From positions 1,736,001 through 1,800,000 of the forward strand of contig NZ_AP025508.1 of NCBI RefSeq assembly GCF_024347615.1: a DNA stretch of 64,000 nucleotides, read 5' to 3'. Source of the DNA: Vibrio splendidus (lineage in GTDB: Bacteria; Pseudomonadota; Gammaproteobacteria; Enterobacterales; Vibrionaceae). Position 1 is the stretch's first letter. Each line of letters begins with the position of its first letter. Below, in pieces: positions 54,625 through 62,916 of this stretch. Under the pieces are notes generated by a model. That model made no database searches, was not told the origin of the DNA, and saw only the letters and a list, made by a program, of their open reading frames with translations. The position numbers were made by a program, and so were the translations under genes.

Positions 54625-55638
54625 ATGCACTACGACGTATTCAACGGAGACGCAGATGGCATAATCGCGTTGTTGCAGCTGCGATTAAGTGAGCCACGAG
54701 AGAGCCTGCTCATTACAGGTGTAAAGCGTGATATTAAGTTGGTCTCTCAAGTTGTTACTCAAATTATGGAGCCGGGTAAGCAAGGTGACATTTCTTCCGT
54801 TACCGTTTTAGATGTGTCGATGGAGAAAAACTTATCTGCATTGCACTCACTGCTAGACGCCAACATCAATGTATTTTATTGCGATCACCACCGAACAGGA
54901 GATTTACCAACTTCTGATCATTTAGATACTCTGATTGATACCGCGCCAGAGAGCTGCACGAGCTTGCTGATTAACCAGAAGCTGAATGGTGCGCATGTGG
55001 CTTGGGCAATCGCGGCTGCTTTTGGTGATAACCTGAAAACAGTGGCCGCGCGGCTAGCGGATGAAAATGGATTCAATCAATCTCAAACAGAGTTTTTAGA
55101 AGAGCTAGGTACCTTGGTTAACTACAATGGTTACGGTTCTTCATTAAGCGATTTGCATTTCACGCCAATTGAGCTCTACCAAACCCTTTATCAATACCCG
55201 AACCCATTTGATCTTTTAGATGATAAAAACTCTGTGTTTTATCGACTACGAGCTGCTTATCAAAATGATCGTCAACAGCTATCAAACCTTGCTCCTGTTT
55301 ATGAAAGTGAAGTAGCACGCGTGTTTGAACTGCCAGGTGAGACGTGGGCAAGGCGCATCAGTGGTGTATTTGGCAATGAAATCGTTAATCAAGATCCAAA
55401 CCGAGCGCAAGCAGTATTAACGAAAAACCAAGATGGCGAGTCTTACACGGTGAGCTTACGGGCGCCATTATCAAACAGAACGGGTGCAGACGAAATTTGC
55501 TCAAGCTTTGAAACGGGTGGAGGAAGAAAAGCAGCGGCTGGTATTAATCAACTTAATGAACTTGATAAGGTGAATTTTATTTCACTATTGGATGTATATT
55601 ATTCATCTAGTGCTGAGGGTCAACTGAAAAATTCCTGA
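54625..55638 (+). CDS. DHH-family phosphoesterase
   Basis: 337 residues. DHH-domain motifs: FNGDADGIIALLQLRL (Asp metal ligands), TVLDVSMEKN and the signature FYCDHHRTG. The C-terminal DHHA1-like region ends with FETGGGRKAAAG. Members cleave phosphodiester bonds in nanoRNA, c-di-AMP or related molecules, or act as exonucleases. The exact substrate is not shown by sequence. The ribosome site GGAAGAGGG precedes the ATG. Confidence 0.82.
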   Translation: MHYDVFNGDADGIIALLQLRLSEPRESLLITGVKRDIKLVSQVVTQIMEPGKQGDISSVTVLDVSMEKNLSALHSLLDANINVFYCDHHRTGDLPTSDHLDTLIDTAPESCTSLLINQKLNGAHVAWAIAAAFGDNLKTVAARLADENGFNQSQTEFLEELGTLVNYNGYGSSLSDLHFTPIELYQTLYQYPNPFDLLDDKNSVFYRLRAAYQNDRQQLSNLAPVYESEVARVFELPGETWARRISGVFGNEIVNQDPNRAQAVLTKNQDGESYTVSLRAPLSNRTGADEICSSFETGGGRKAAAGINQLNELDKVNFISLLDVYYSSSAEGQLKNS

Positions 55639-56110
55639 GGTATACATCCAAAATTCCACAAATTTTCACTCCTATATTCCGTTATACGTGTGTATCTCTA
55701 GCACATGCATGACGGCTATATCCAAGCTATTTTAGTGATGTCACTCGCAATGGTATCTGGTCTGAGGTCAGTGATTACGGTGTGTTTGGATCGATTTTTG
55801 TCGATTTAAAGTTCGTTTTTTCCTATTGGTGATTTTTTATATTTTTGGTTAATTATCTATGTGAATTAAGGTTGATTAAATATTTGCATGGTCAATGTGT
55901 CCAGTCGAAAATAACAGCTTTTAGCATTTCATTTTGAATGAAAAGTCAAAATCATATTGATTCTGATATTCAATCTGTGACTTAAAATCACAAGTTAAAT
56001 CAAAGGTCATCTTTTCCTATAAATTCCATTACTTCTCTATAAATATTCATGATTACAATGAATTGGTTCGGTTGTGATTGGCACAGCTGTTAAGTAAGGA
56101 AGTGGGACTA
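55639..56110. other. Long upstream region of the chitinase gene
   Basis: 472 bp with no gene. AT-rich, no terminator hairpin with a T-run for the DHH gene was found. The near-repeat AAATGAAAAGTCAAAATCAT / ACTTAAAATCACAAGTTAAATC lies about 130 bp before the chitinase start. The size suits complex, chitin-responsive control; no specific site is recognised. Confidence 0.45.
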
Positions 56111-58300
56111 ATGTTGAAACGTAAAGCTCTACAATTAGCTGTATCGGTCGGCATGGCCGCAATGTCTGGCGCTGTTTATGCGAATGGTTCAGATATGACG
56201 AATCCAGATTCTGGTGTCGTGGTCGGTTATTGGCACAACTGGTGTGACGGTGGCGGCTACCAAGGTGGTAATGCGCCTTGTGTGACGCTGGATGAAGTAA
56301 ACCCAATGTATAACATCGTGAATGTGTCATTTATGAAGGTTTACGATGTGGCTGATGGTCGAATCCCAACTTTTAAACTGGACCCAACCATTGGGCTTTC
56401 AGAAGAACAATTTATTGACCAAATCTCTGAGCTCAACAAGCAAGGTCGCTCTGTACTGTTGGCTTTGGGTGGTGCTGATGCACACGTAGAGCTAGAAACC
56501 GGTGATGAAAGAGCCTTTGCTGATGAGATTATCCGTCTTACCGAGCGTTACGGTTTCGATGGTCTAGATATCGACCTTGAACAAGCAGCCGTAACCGCAG
56601 CAAACAACCAAACCGTGATTCCAGATGCACTTAAGCTAGTGAAAGATCACTACCGCGCAGAAGGTAAAAACTTCCTTATTACTATGGCGCCTGAGTTCCC
56701 GTATCTAACAACAGGCGGCAAGTACGTACCTTATATCGATAATCTAGAAGGCTACTACGACTGGATTAACCCACAGTTCTACAACCAAGGTGGCGACGGT
56801 ATCTGGGTTGACGGTGTGGGCTGGATTGCTCAAAACAACGATGCATTAAAAGAAGAATTCATCTACTACATCTCTGATTCGCTTATCAACGGAACGCGTG
56901 GCTTCCACAAGATCCCTCATGACAAGCTGGTGTTTGGTATTCCTTCAAGTATCGATGCTGCAGCGACGGGCTTTGTGCAAGACCCTCAAGATTTATACGA
57001 CGCGTTCGAGACCTTAACGACTCAAGGCCAACCCCTGCGTGGTGTAATGACTTGGTCTATCAACTGGGACATGGGCACTAACAAAAACGGTCAACAATAC
57101 AACGAGCAGTTTATTAAAGACTACGGCCCATTTGTACACGGTCAAGTGACGCCACCTCCAGTCGAGGGTGAGCCAGTTCTTAAAGGTGTCGAAAATACCC
57201 GTGTTCTTCACGGCACAACGTTTGACCCAATGGAAGGCGTAACAGCAACAGATAAAGAAGATGGCGATCTAACGTCATCAATCGATGTTGAAGGTTACGT
57301 TGAAACCAGTGTTATTGGCACTTACGTTTTAACTTACCGAGTGCAAGACAGCGATAACAACGAAACCACTAAAGCGAGAACGGTAGAGGTTTACAGCCAG
57401 AAGCCAGTATTTAATGGTGTGTCTGACACAACTGTTGTGTTGGGTACTGCATTTGATGCTATGGCTGGCGTGACGGCGAATGATGCTGAAGATGGCGACC
57501 TAACAAGCACCATCACACACACTGGTAGTGTTGATGTAAATGAAATCGGCAACTACACGCTTGTGTATAGCGTAACAGACAGCGCGAACCAAACTGTAAC
57601 CGCTGACCGTAAAGTGTCTGTGACGGATGGTTCTAACTGTGCTGCTGCATGGGATGCCGACACCGTTTATGTTGAAGGTGACCAAGTATCTCATGACGGT
57701 TCAACGTGGGGAGCAGGTTGGTACAATCGCGGCGAAGAGCCAGGAACAACAGGTGAGTGGGGTGTTTGGAGAAAAGTTTCAGACTCTTCATGTGGTGGTA
57801 ACCCAGATCCGGGCGATGACTTAGAGCTTGCAGTTTCAGGCCTTCAGTCAGAATATGCGCCAGATAACGGCAATGTTCGTTTAGATCTAACACTGACATC
57901 AAATGAAGCGTTAGATGTTACCGCTATGGTGCTCAATAGTGCAGGGACTGTGGTTGAGCAGACTCAGGTTAACTTAACGGACAGCCGCGCTATTACCATG
58001 GACTTGTACGATGTAGCGGAAGGGCAATATGCACTTGAAGTGGTCGGTAAAGCATCTGACGGTGAAATGGTGATGGTAAATGATTCGTTCGCTGTTAAAG
58101 ACGGTGGCGGAACGACTCCACCTCCAGGTGATTACCCGCCATATGAAGCAGGCACAAATTACGCAGCAGGTGACATTGTGGTCGGCAGCGATAATGGCTT
58201 GTACGAATGTAAGCCTTGGCCATACACGGCATGGTGTGCAAGTGCGTCTTACGCTCCAGCAGATAGCCAATACTGGCAAGATGCTTGGACAAAGCTGTAG
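56111..58300 (+). CDS. Secreted multimodular GH18 chitinase
   Basis: 729 residues from ATG 56111 with AAGGAAGTGGG upstream. The signal peptide ends GAVYA. The GH18 barrel (about 35-345) has the catalytic motif DGLDIDLE with the acid Glu157, plus GRSVLLALGGAD, QFYNQGGD and MTWSINWD. Then come two Ig-like DUF5011-type modules (VLHGTTFDPMEGVTATDKED and VLGTAFDAMAGVTANDAEDG), a CBM5/12 (VYVEGDQVSHDGSTWGAGWY), a GbpA-domain-3-like module and a C-terminal chitin-binding module (YECKPWPYTAWC). It hydrolyses chitin outside the cell and complements the two LPMOs. Confidence 0.94.
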   Translation: MLKRKALQLAVSVGMAAMSGAVYANGSDMTNPDSGVVVGYWHNWCDGGGYQGGNAPCVTLDEVNPMYNIVNVSFMKVYDVADGRIPTFKLDPTIGLSEEQFIDQISELNKQGRSVLLALGGADAHVELETGDERAFADEIIRLTERYGFDGLDIDLEQAAVTAANNQTVIPDALKLVKDHYRAEGKNFLITMAPEFPYLTTGGKYVPYIDNLEGYYDWINPQFYNQGGDGIWVDGVGWIAQNNDALKEEFIYYISDSLINGTRGFHKIPHDKLVFGIPSSIDAAATGFVQDPQDLYDAFETLTTQGQPLRGVMTWSINWDMGTNKNGQQYNEQFIKDYGPFVHGQVTPPPVEGEPVLKGVENTRVLHGTTFDPMEGVTATDKEDGDLTSSIDVEGYVETSVIGTYVLTYRVQDSDNNETTKARTVEVYSQKPVFNGVSDTTVVLGTAFDAMAGVTANDAEDGDLTSTITHTGSVDVNEIGNYTLVYSVTDSANQTVTADRKVSVTDGSNCAAAWDADTVYVEGDQVSHDGSTWGAGWYNRGEEPGTTGEWGVWRKVSDSSCGGNPDPGDDLELAVSGLQSEYAPDNGNVRLDLTLTSNEALDVTAMVLNSAGTVVEQTQVNLTDSRAITMDLYDVAEGQYALEVVGKASDGEMVMVNDSFAVKDGGGTTPPPGDYPPYEAGTNYAAGDIVVGSDNGLYECKPWPYTAWCASASYAPADSQYWQDAWTKL

Positions 58301-58338
58301 TCTGATAGCTCAGCGTTAGCAATATAAAGCAGACGATC

Positions 58339-58367
58339 AAAGAGAGGCCACAGTGCCTCTCTTTTTT
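58339..58367 (+). terminator. Terminator of the chitinase gene
   Basis: AGAGAGGC, a 6-base loop, GCCTCTCT, then TTTTT. It begins 39 bp after the stop. Confidence 0.9.
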
Positions 58368-58529
58368 ATGTTCAAACATTTCTGACTTAGAGCTTCAAAC
58401 CTTTCCTAACCTCAAACTCGGTTCTGCATTTTGCTCTAGATCAAAATAAGAGTGATTATCAATTGTATTAATGAGGTGGTAGATGCACTATGCGCACACT
58501 GAATTTTTTCTGTTGTGAATATTTGCATA

Positions 58530-59459
58530 ATGAATCTTGCCCAAGTCGACCTAAACCTACTCGTTATTCTTAAACACCTTCTTGAAGAGAAGCACGTTTC
58601 CAACACGGCGTTGGCGTTGGATATGAGCCAACCTACGGTGAGCCGATCTCTACAAAAACTTCGCACTGTGTTCAACGATGATTTGTTGGTGCGAGCTGCC
58701 TATGGCTATGAATTGACACCGAAAGCAGAGGTCATCAAACAAGACCTCAACTCTGTGCTTACGCGCCTGGAGAAACTGGTTCACGGAGACGTGTTTGAAC
58801 CACAAACGAGTGATAGTACGGTTCGTTTTTTTGGTTTGGTTCCTCAAGTTTCACACCTTTTGCCAAAAGTAGTGGCACAAATTCGCCAGCAAGCGCCGAA
58901 TATGGTTGTCGATATCGACTCGATTCCTAAACGACACTTTGAGCCTCTGTTATCCGGTGATGCGCATTTTGTGTTGTCGACGCATGAGCCATTAAGTTCT
59001 GAACAAAACCTGTATCGAATGTTCGTAATCAGTCGCGATTATCGGTTATTAATGAGCAAAGACCATCCTCTGGCGGACAAAGAGATCACCGTTGATGACT
59101 TGTTGAATAGCCAACTTGGCCAAATCTCACTGCAAGGGGATAAGAAGCTCTCGATCGAAAGTCGATTTAAAGATCTTGGTTTGATTGATAAGCAGCGCCA
59201 ACTATCGATCCCAATTCAGTTGTCCAACTTCAATATTGCTGCGGATATTGCGGAGACGACCGACATCATCTTTCACTTGCCGACACCATTTGCGACACAA
59301 GCTGCCAATCAACGAGATTTAATTTGTAAACGCGTTCCCAAAGCGATCAGAAGCCCATCAGAAGATGTTTATCTCTATTGGCATAAACGTTTCCATAATG
59401 ACCCTATGTGTCGTTGGGTTCGTGATTTATTTAAAGAGATATACACCCAATCTATCTAG
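58530..59459 (+). CDS. LysR-family regulator between chitinase and TonB receptor genes
   Basis: 309 residues from ATG 58530; a GTG at 58515 is in frame. Winged helix NLAQVDLNLLVILKHLLEEK, then TALALDMSQPTVSRSLQKLR and DDLLVRAAYGYELTPKAEV, which places it with the LeuO/NodD-type branch. Effector domain from about residue 95. It is transcribed in the same direction as both neighbours, so its target is not evident. No SD sequence of note. Confidence 0.85.
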   Translation: MNLAQVDLNLLVILKHLLEEKHVSNTALALDMSQPTVSRSLQKLRTVFNDDLLVRAAYGYELTPKAEVIKQDLNSVLTRLEKLVHGDVFEPQTSDSTVRFFGLVPQVSHLLPKVVAQIRQQAPNMVVDIDSIPKRHFEPLLSGDAHFVLSTHEPLSSEQNLYRMFVISRDYRLLMSKDHPLADKEITVDDLLNSQLGQISLQGDKKLSIESRFKDLGLIDKQRQLSIPIQLSNFNIAADIAETTDIIFHLPTPFATQAANQRDLICKRVPKAIRSPSEDVYLYWHKRFHNDPMCRWVRDLFKEIYTQSI

Positions 59460-59589
59460 GTGGTGAATGCTATTGAGGTCATGCTATTAAAATGAATATG
59501 TATTGGTTTTATTATTTGAAAGTTGAATAACGAGAATCAATTTTTGGTATGAAACTTTCGTTGATAAGAGTGGTAACTGGTTGTTTAAT

Positions 59590-59608
59590 GCAAACCATTA
59601 TCATTACC
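59590..59608 (-). promoter_or_regulatory. Fur box upstream of the TonB receptor gene
   Basis: The reverse strand reads GGTAATGATAATGGTTTGC, matching 14 of 19 positions of the Fur consensus GATAATGATAATCATTATC. It lies 24 bp before the chosen start and supports iron repression of the receptor. Confidence 0.8.
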
Positions 59609-59631
59609 AATCACATATAAGAATGAATATC

Positions 59632-61677
59632 ATGTCTGAGAGATCTCTTTTGATTCGCAAGCCTCTTTTGGTTCGTAAACCCCTTTCGATCGCAGTCGCT
59701 GTTATTTGTACCTCACTTTCGGCTAACGTGTTGGCGCAAGAAGAAGCGCAAGCAACAGATGAGCAAATGGTTGTTACGGCAACTCGTACTGAAATGGCAC
59801 TAAAACAAGCGCCGGCTTCAATGTCAGTGATCACCGCTCAAGACATTGAAGACAGCCCTGGTATTACCTTGGCTGACATCGTTGCAGAATCAACCAGTGT
59901 CGAATCTGACTTTGATAGCACACGTGCTGGCCGTCAGATGATCTCTATTCGTGGTATGGATTCAGATTACACGCTTATCATGGTTAATGGCCGTCGTCTA
60001 AGCTCGGCGAGTGCCATCATCCGAGGTAACGACTTCGACCTATCGACCATTCCTGCTGATTCAATTGAACGTGTTGAAATCATCCGTGGCCCAATGTCTG
60101 CACTTTACGGTTCAGATGGCATGGGCGGTACAATCAACATCATCACTAAGGCTCCAGAAAATGATTGGAGCTCTACGTTAAGCATGGACACTTCATCGCC
60201 GTTAGACGGTGATGGTGGAGAAGAGTACTCGATGGGCTTCACAACATCGGGCGCGTTAATTGAAGACGAGTTGTTTGCTCGCCTGTCCGTTAACCAAACT
60301 AGCCGTGATGCTTGGCAACCCTATTCTGGTACGCATAGCTCTGGTTACGATCGTTCAGACATTACTGCGTTAGAAGAAAGAGAGACATTAAGCTTACTCG
60401 CGAGCCTGACATGGAATGCAACAGACAACCAAACCATCGATTTCGATTTTGGCTACAGTGACGACGAACGTGAATCATCTGCAGAAAACGTATCGTCTGT
60501 GATTGAGTCTGACACACGAGTAGTGCGTCAGAGCCAAGCGATTACGCACAGTGGCTTTTGGAGCTGGGGTGATACACAAGTTCGCTACTCACGCGAAAAT
60601 GTGACCGACAACGACGCTGCGGATTCTGATACTAACTACAGCAGTGACGTAGAAGAGTTAACTCAAATAGCAGAAGCATCAGCGACGACTTATCTTGGTG
60701 AGAGTCATACCGTAACGTTTGGTATGGACTATCAGTTGAGCGAATTAACCAACAAAGAAAACTTGGTCAATGGCACATCAGAAGCGTATCAAGGTGCGTT
60801 ATTTGTTCAAGACCAATGGTTGATGACTGAACAACTAACCGCAACCATCGGTGGTCGTTTAGATAAGCACGAATTGTACGGTGAAGAGTTCAGTCCGCGA
60901 GTGTACTTGGTGCACCAAACAACGAATGACCTGATCATTAAGGGTGGCGTGGGTAAAGCATTTAAAGCACCAACATTGACTCAAAACCAAGCCGACTACA
61001 CAGTTAACAGCTGTAAAGGTGCTTGTGATTTATATGGCAATGAAGACCTGAAGCCTGAAACGAGCTGGAACTATGAGATTGCAGCGATATACAGCCAACC
61101 TCGTTGGAACGTTGAAGGTGCCTTGTTCCGCAATGAAATCAACGACCTTATTGATCGTGACGAAACCTACTGCGAGAACGGCGGAATGTTTGAATCGGGT
61201 AAAGGGTGTGCCGATAGTTCTAGCTCAACTGGCTATGTGAAAGGCAAACGTACTTATACCAATGTGTCTGAGGCTGTGGTTCAAGGTGCTGAGCTTACTG
61301 GCCAATTCCAAATAACGGATGAATGGGGCGTGTCTGGTAACTACACTTTCTTAGACACTGAAGATAAGTCTACTGGTGAAGAACTGCTTGAGCGTTACAA
61401 GCACTCGGGTTTAGTTAAACTGAACTGGAGCCCAACTTACGACCTGAACACCTTTGTTAGTGCGCGTTACCGAGGTGAGCGTAATATCGAAACTGATTTG
61501 ACTCAAGAAGCCTACACTACGCTAAATATTGGTGGGGTATACAACATTAATGATTCGGTTAGAGTACGCGCAGGTATTACTAACTTGACTGACGAAGCGG
61601 TATCACAAGAGCTAGAGAGCATGGGTTATGTTGAAGAGCCACGTACTTACTACGTAGGTATGACTGCGGACTTCTAA
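59632..61677 (+). CDS. TonB-dependent siderophore receptor, CirA/IrgA-like
   Basis: 681 residues from ATG 59632 (an ATG at 59623 is possible). Further upstream the frame runs through the Fur box, so a longer protein is unlikely. The n-region of the signal peptide has a duplicated LLIRKP-LLVRKP, encoded by an 18-bp tandem repeat, and cleavage follows NVLAQ. The TonB box is EQMVVTATR. The plug domain holds SIRGMDSDYTLIMVNGRRLS and IEIIRGPMSALYGSDGMGGT-like sequence as in CirA. A 22-strand barrel ends TYYVGMTADF, with the C-terminal Phe. It imports a catecholate-type siderophore; the ligand is inferred from family. Confidence 0.9.
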   Translation: MSERSLLIRKPLLVRKPLSIAVAVICTSLSANVLAQEEAQATDEQMVVTATRTEMALKQAPASMSVITAQDIEDSPGITLADIVAESTSVESDFDSTRAGRQMISIRGMDSDYTLIMVNGRRLSSASAIIRGNDFDLSTIPADSIERVEIIRGPMSALYGSDGMGGTINIITKAPENDWSSTLSMDTSSPLDGDGGEEYSMGFTTSGALIEDELFARLSVNQTSRDAWQPYSGTHSSGYDRSDITALEERETLSLLASLTWNATDNQTIDFDFGYSDDERESSAENVSSVIESDTRVVRQSQAITHSGFWSWGDTQVRYSRENVTDNDAADSDTNYSSDVEELTQIAEASATTYLGESHTVTFGMDYQLSELTNKENLVNGTSEAYQGALFVQDQWLMTEQLTATIGGRLDKHELYGEEFSPRVYLVHQTTNDLIIKGGVGKAFKAPTLTQNQADYTVNSCKGACDLYGNEDLKPETSWNYEIAAIYSQPRWNVEGALFRNEINDLIDRDETYCENGGMFESGKGCADSSSSTGYVKGKRTYTNVSEAVVQGAELTGQFQITDEWGVSGNYTFLDTEDKSTGEELLERYKHSGLVKLNWSPTYDLNTFVSARYRGERNIETDLTQEAYTTLNIGGVYNINDSVRVRAGITNLTDEAVSQELESMGYVEEPRTYYVGMTADF

Positions 61678-61707
61678 TCGAGAGTTTGAACACCGATAGC
61701 TTGATAC

Positions 61708-61767
61708 AAAAGAACCCACACTGGCTGGATGCTCGATAAAGAGTACGGCGAGTGTGGGTTCTTTTTT
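61708..61767. terminator. Terminator after the receptor gene
   Basis: AAAAGAACCCACACT and AGTGTGGGTTCTTTT, perfect 15-bp arms around a 28-base loop, then TT. Suitable for both the receptor and the convergent methyltransferase gene. Confidence 0.9.
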
Positions 61768-61809
61768 GTCTGTGTTTGAATCTGGCTAATTCGTTTGGTA
61801 TAGACTTAC

Positions 61810-62577
61810 CTAAATTTTTACACAAGCGATCAGAGCATTTCCTGATTTGGTATCCCAAGGTAACAGCTTGTCATAATCGTGCTCAAAAATATGAACCTCA
61901 AAGTAGGGTTTCAATATTTCAATGAGCTCCTTAAACGAGAATGCCACCATTGGGTGTTCATCATTCCAAACTTGTGTCTCACCAGCTGTTGTCTTTTCAA
62001 TACTGAGTTTTAACGCCTGCTTGTCGCCCTTGCCAGAGTAATACCAGCCTGAGCTGAACGTGAAATCATCTTGTTCAAGATTGGTGGTGTGTCGAACAAA
62101 AAGATCATTGCTGATCTTGTCTTTATCCACCACATTAAAACAGAAAATCCCCTCTGGTTTTAAAGCGCGATGTACGCTCTCAACACATTCTTTTAGCTTC
62201 TCGAAACCATCGTTGTAATGGATTGAGTATAAGAAGCAGGTGATCAAATCCAGAGGTTCTGCCACTTCAAAACTACTCATGTTTTGCACCGAGAAATTGG
62301 CTTCGGGGCAGCGAACCTGAGCGATATCTAGCATTGGCGCGTTGAGATCGAGTCCATTGCTTTGGTAACCAAAATCGATAAAGTGACGAACGTGTGGACC
62401 AGTGCCACAAGCTAAGTCGAGGTGAGTCTTTCCACCATTTCCGAAAATTTGATGTAGCCTACGTACGCAGTTACTTTGCGCTTGATAGTCAATATCAACA
62501 CACATTAAATCGTAGTAACCGGATAGGTCGGTATAAAGTGCGTTGGAAGAAATAGTAGCTGACATATTGGCGGACAT
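61810..62577 (-). CDS. Class I SAM-dependent methyltransferase
   Basis: 255 residues. Motif I of the Rossmann fold is HLDLACGTGPHVRHF, followed by the acidic loop GLDLNAPMLDIA, LDLITCFLYSIHYNDGF and the post-motif HRALKPEGIFCFNVVD. The C-terminal third is a beta-rich substrate domain. The acceptor (small molecule or lipid-like) is unknown. It is convergent with the TonB receptor gene. An ATG at 62565 is an alternative start. Confidence 0.85.
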   Translation of the reverse strand: MSANMSATISSNALYTDLSGYYDLMCVDIDYQAQSNCVRRLHQIFGNGGKTHLDLACGTGPHVRHFIDFGYQSNGLDLNAPMLDIAQVRCPEANFSVQNMSSFEVAEPLDLITCFLYSIHYNDGFEKLKECVESVHRALKPEGIFCFNVVDKDKISNDLFVRHTTNLEQDDFTFSSGWYYSGKGDKQALKLSIEKTTAGETQVWNDEHPMVAFSFKELIEILKPYFEVHIFEHDYDKLLPWDTKSGNALIACVKI

Positions 62578-62916
62578 AAGTGCCTACAGCGTTAGCTGAT
62601 ATAATGAGGGTGGCGCATCATATACCGAAATGTCGAAATCGCAATCAAATATTCGATCAAGTTATGTGCTTTAATTCTCGGTGGCTGTACTTTAATTATG
62701 TGTGGCTGTGCTCAATTTGTACGGTTAGCCGACTCATTTAGCGCAAGCTTAAAAAGGCGGTGGATTATGAAGGAGAACTGGTGCGTTATGCAGGAGAGCC
62801 AGAGGAACATGAAGGAGAGCTGGTGGGTTATGTAGGATAGCCAGTGGATTGTGAAGGAGAGCCAGGGGATTATGAGAGAGAACTAGTGGGTTATGCAGGA
62901 GAACAAGGAGCTGCGA
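62578..62916. other. Intergenic region holding a 21-bp minisatellite
   Basis: 339 bp between two minus-strand genes. The first 180 bp are ordinary and should include the methyltransferase promoter; the rest is the repeat array at 62760-62906, with only 10 bp left before the stop of the PAS-GGDEF gene. No terminator hairpin was seen for that gene. Confidence 0.6.
62760..62906. repeat. Seven tandem copies of a degenerate 21-bp unit
   Basis: Units begin G(T/A)G(G/C)(A/G)TTATG and end GGAGA(G/A)C plus two bases; seven units in 147 bp, most differing at a few positions. On the plus strand one frame gives heptapeptides such as VDYEGEL, VRYAGEP and VGYAGEQ, interrupted by a TAG in the fourth unit; another gives MKENWCV-type repeats, also with a stop. 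All frames are periodic because 21 is a multiple of three, so coding is possible but not supported. Confidence 0.9.

Noticed and set aside
58530..61677. irgB-irgA type regulator-receptor pair
   Set aside because: IrgB is divergent from irgA and its sequence differs; here the LysR gene reads in the same direction as the receptor gene, so a functional link is not supported.
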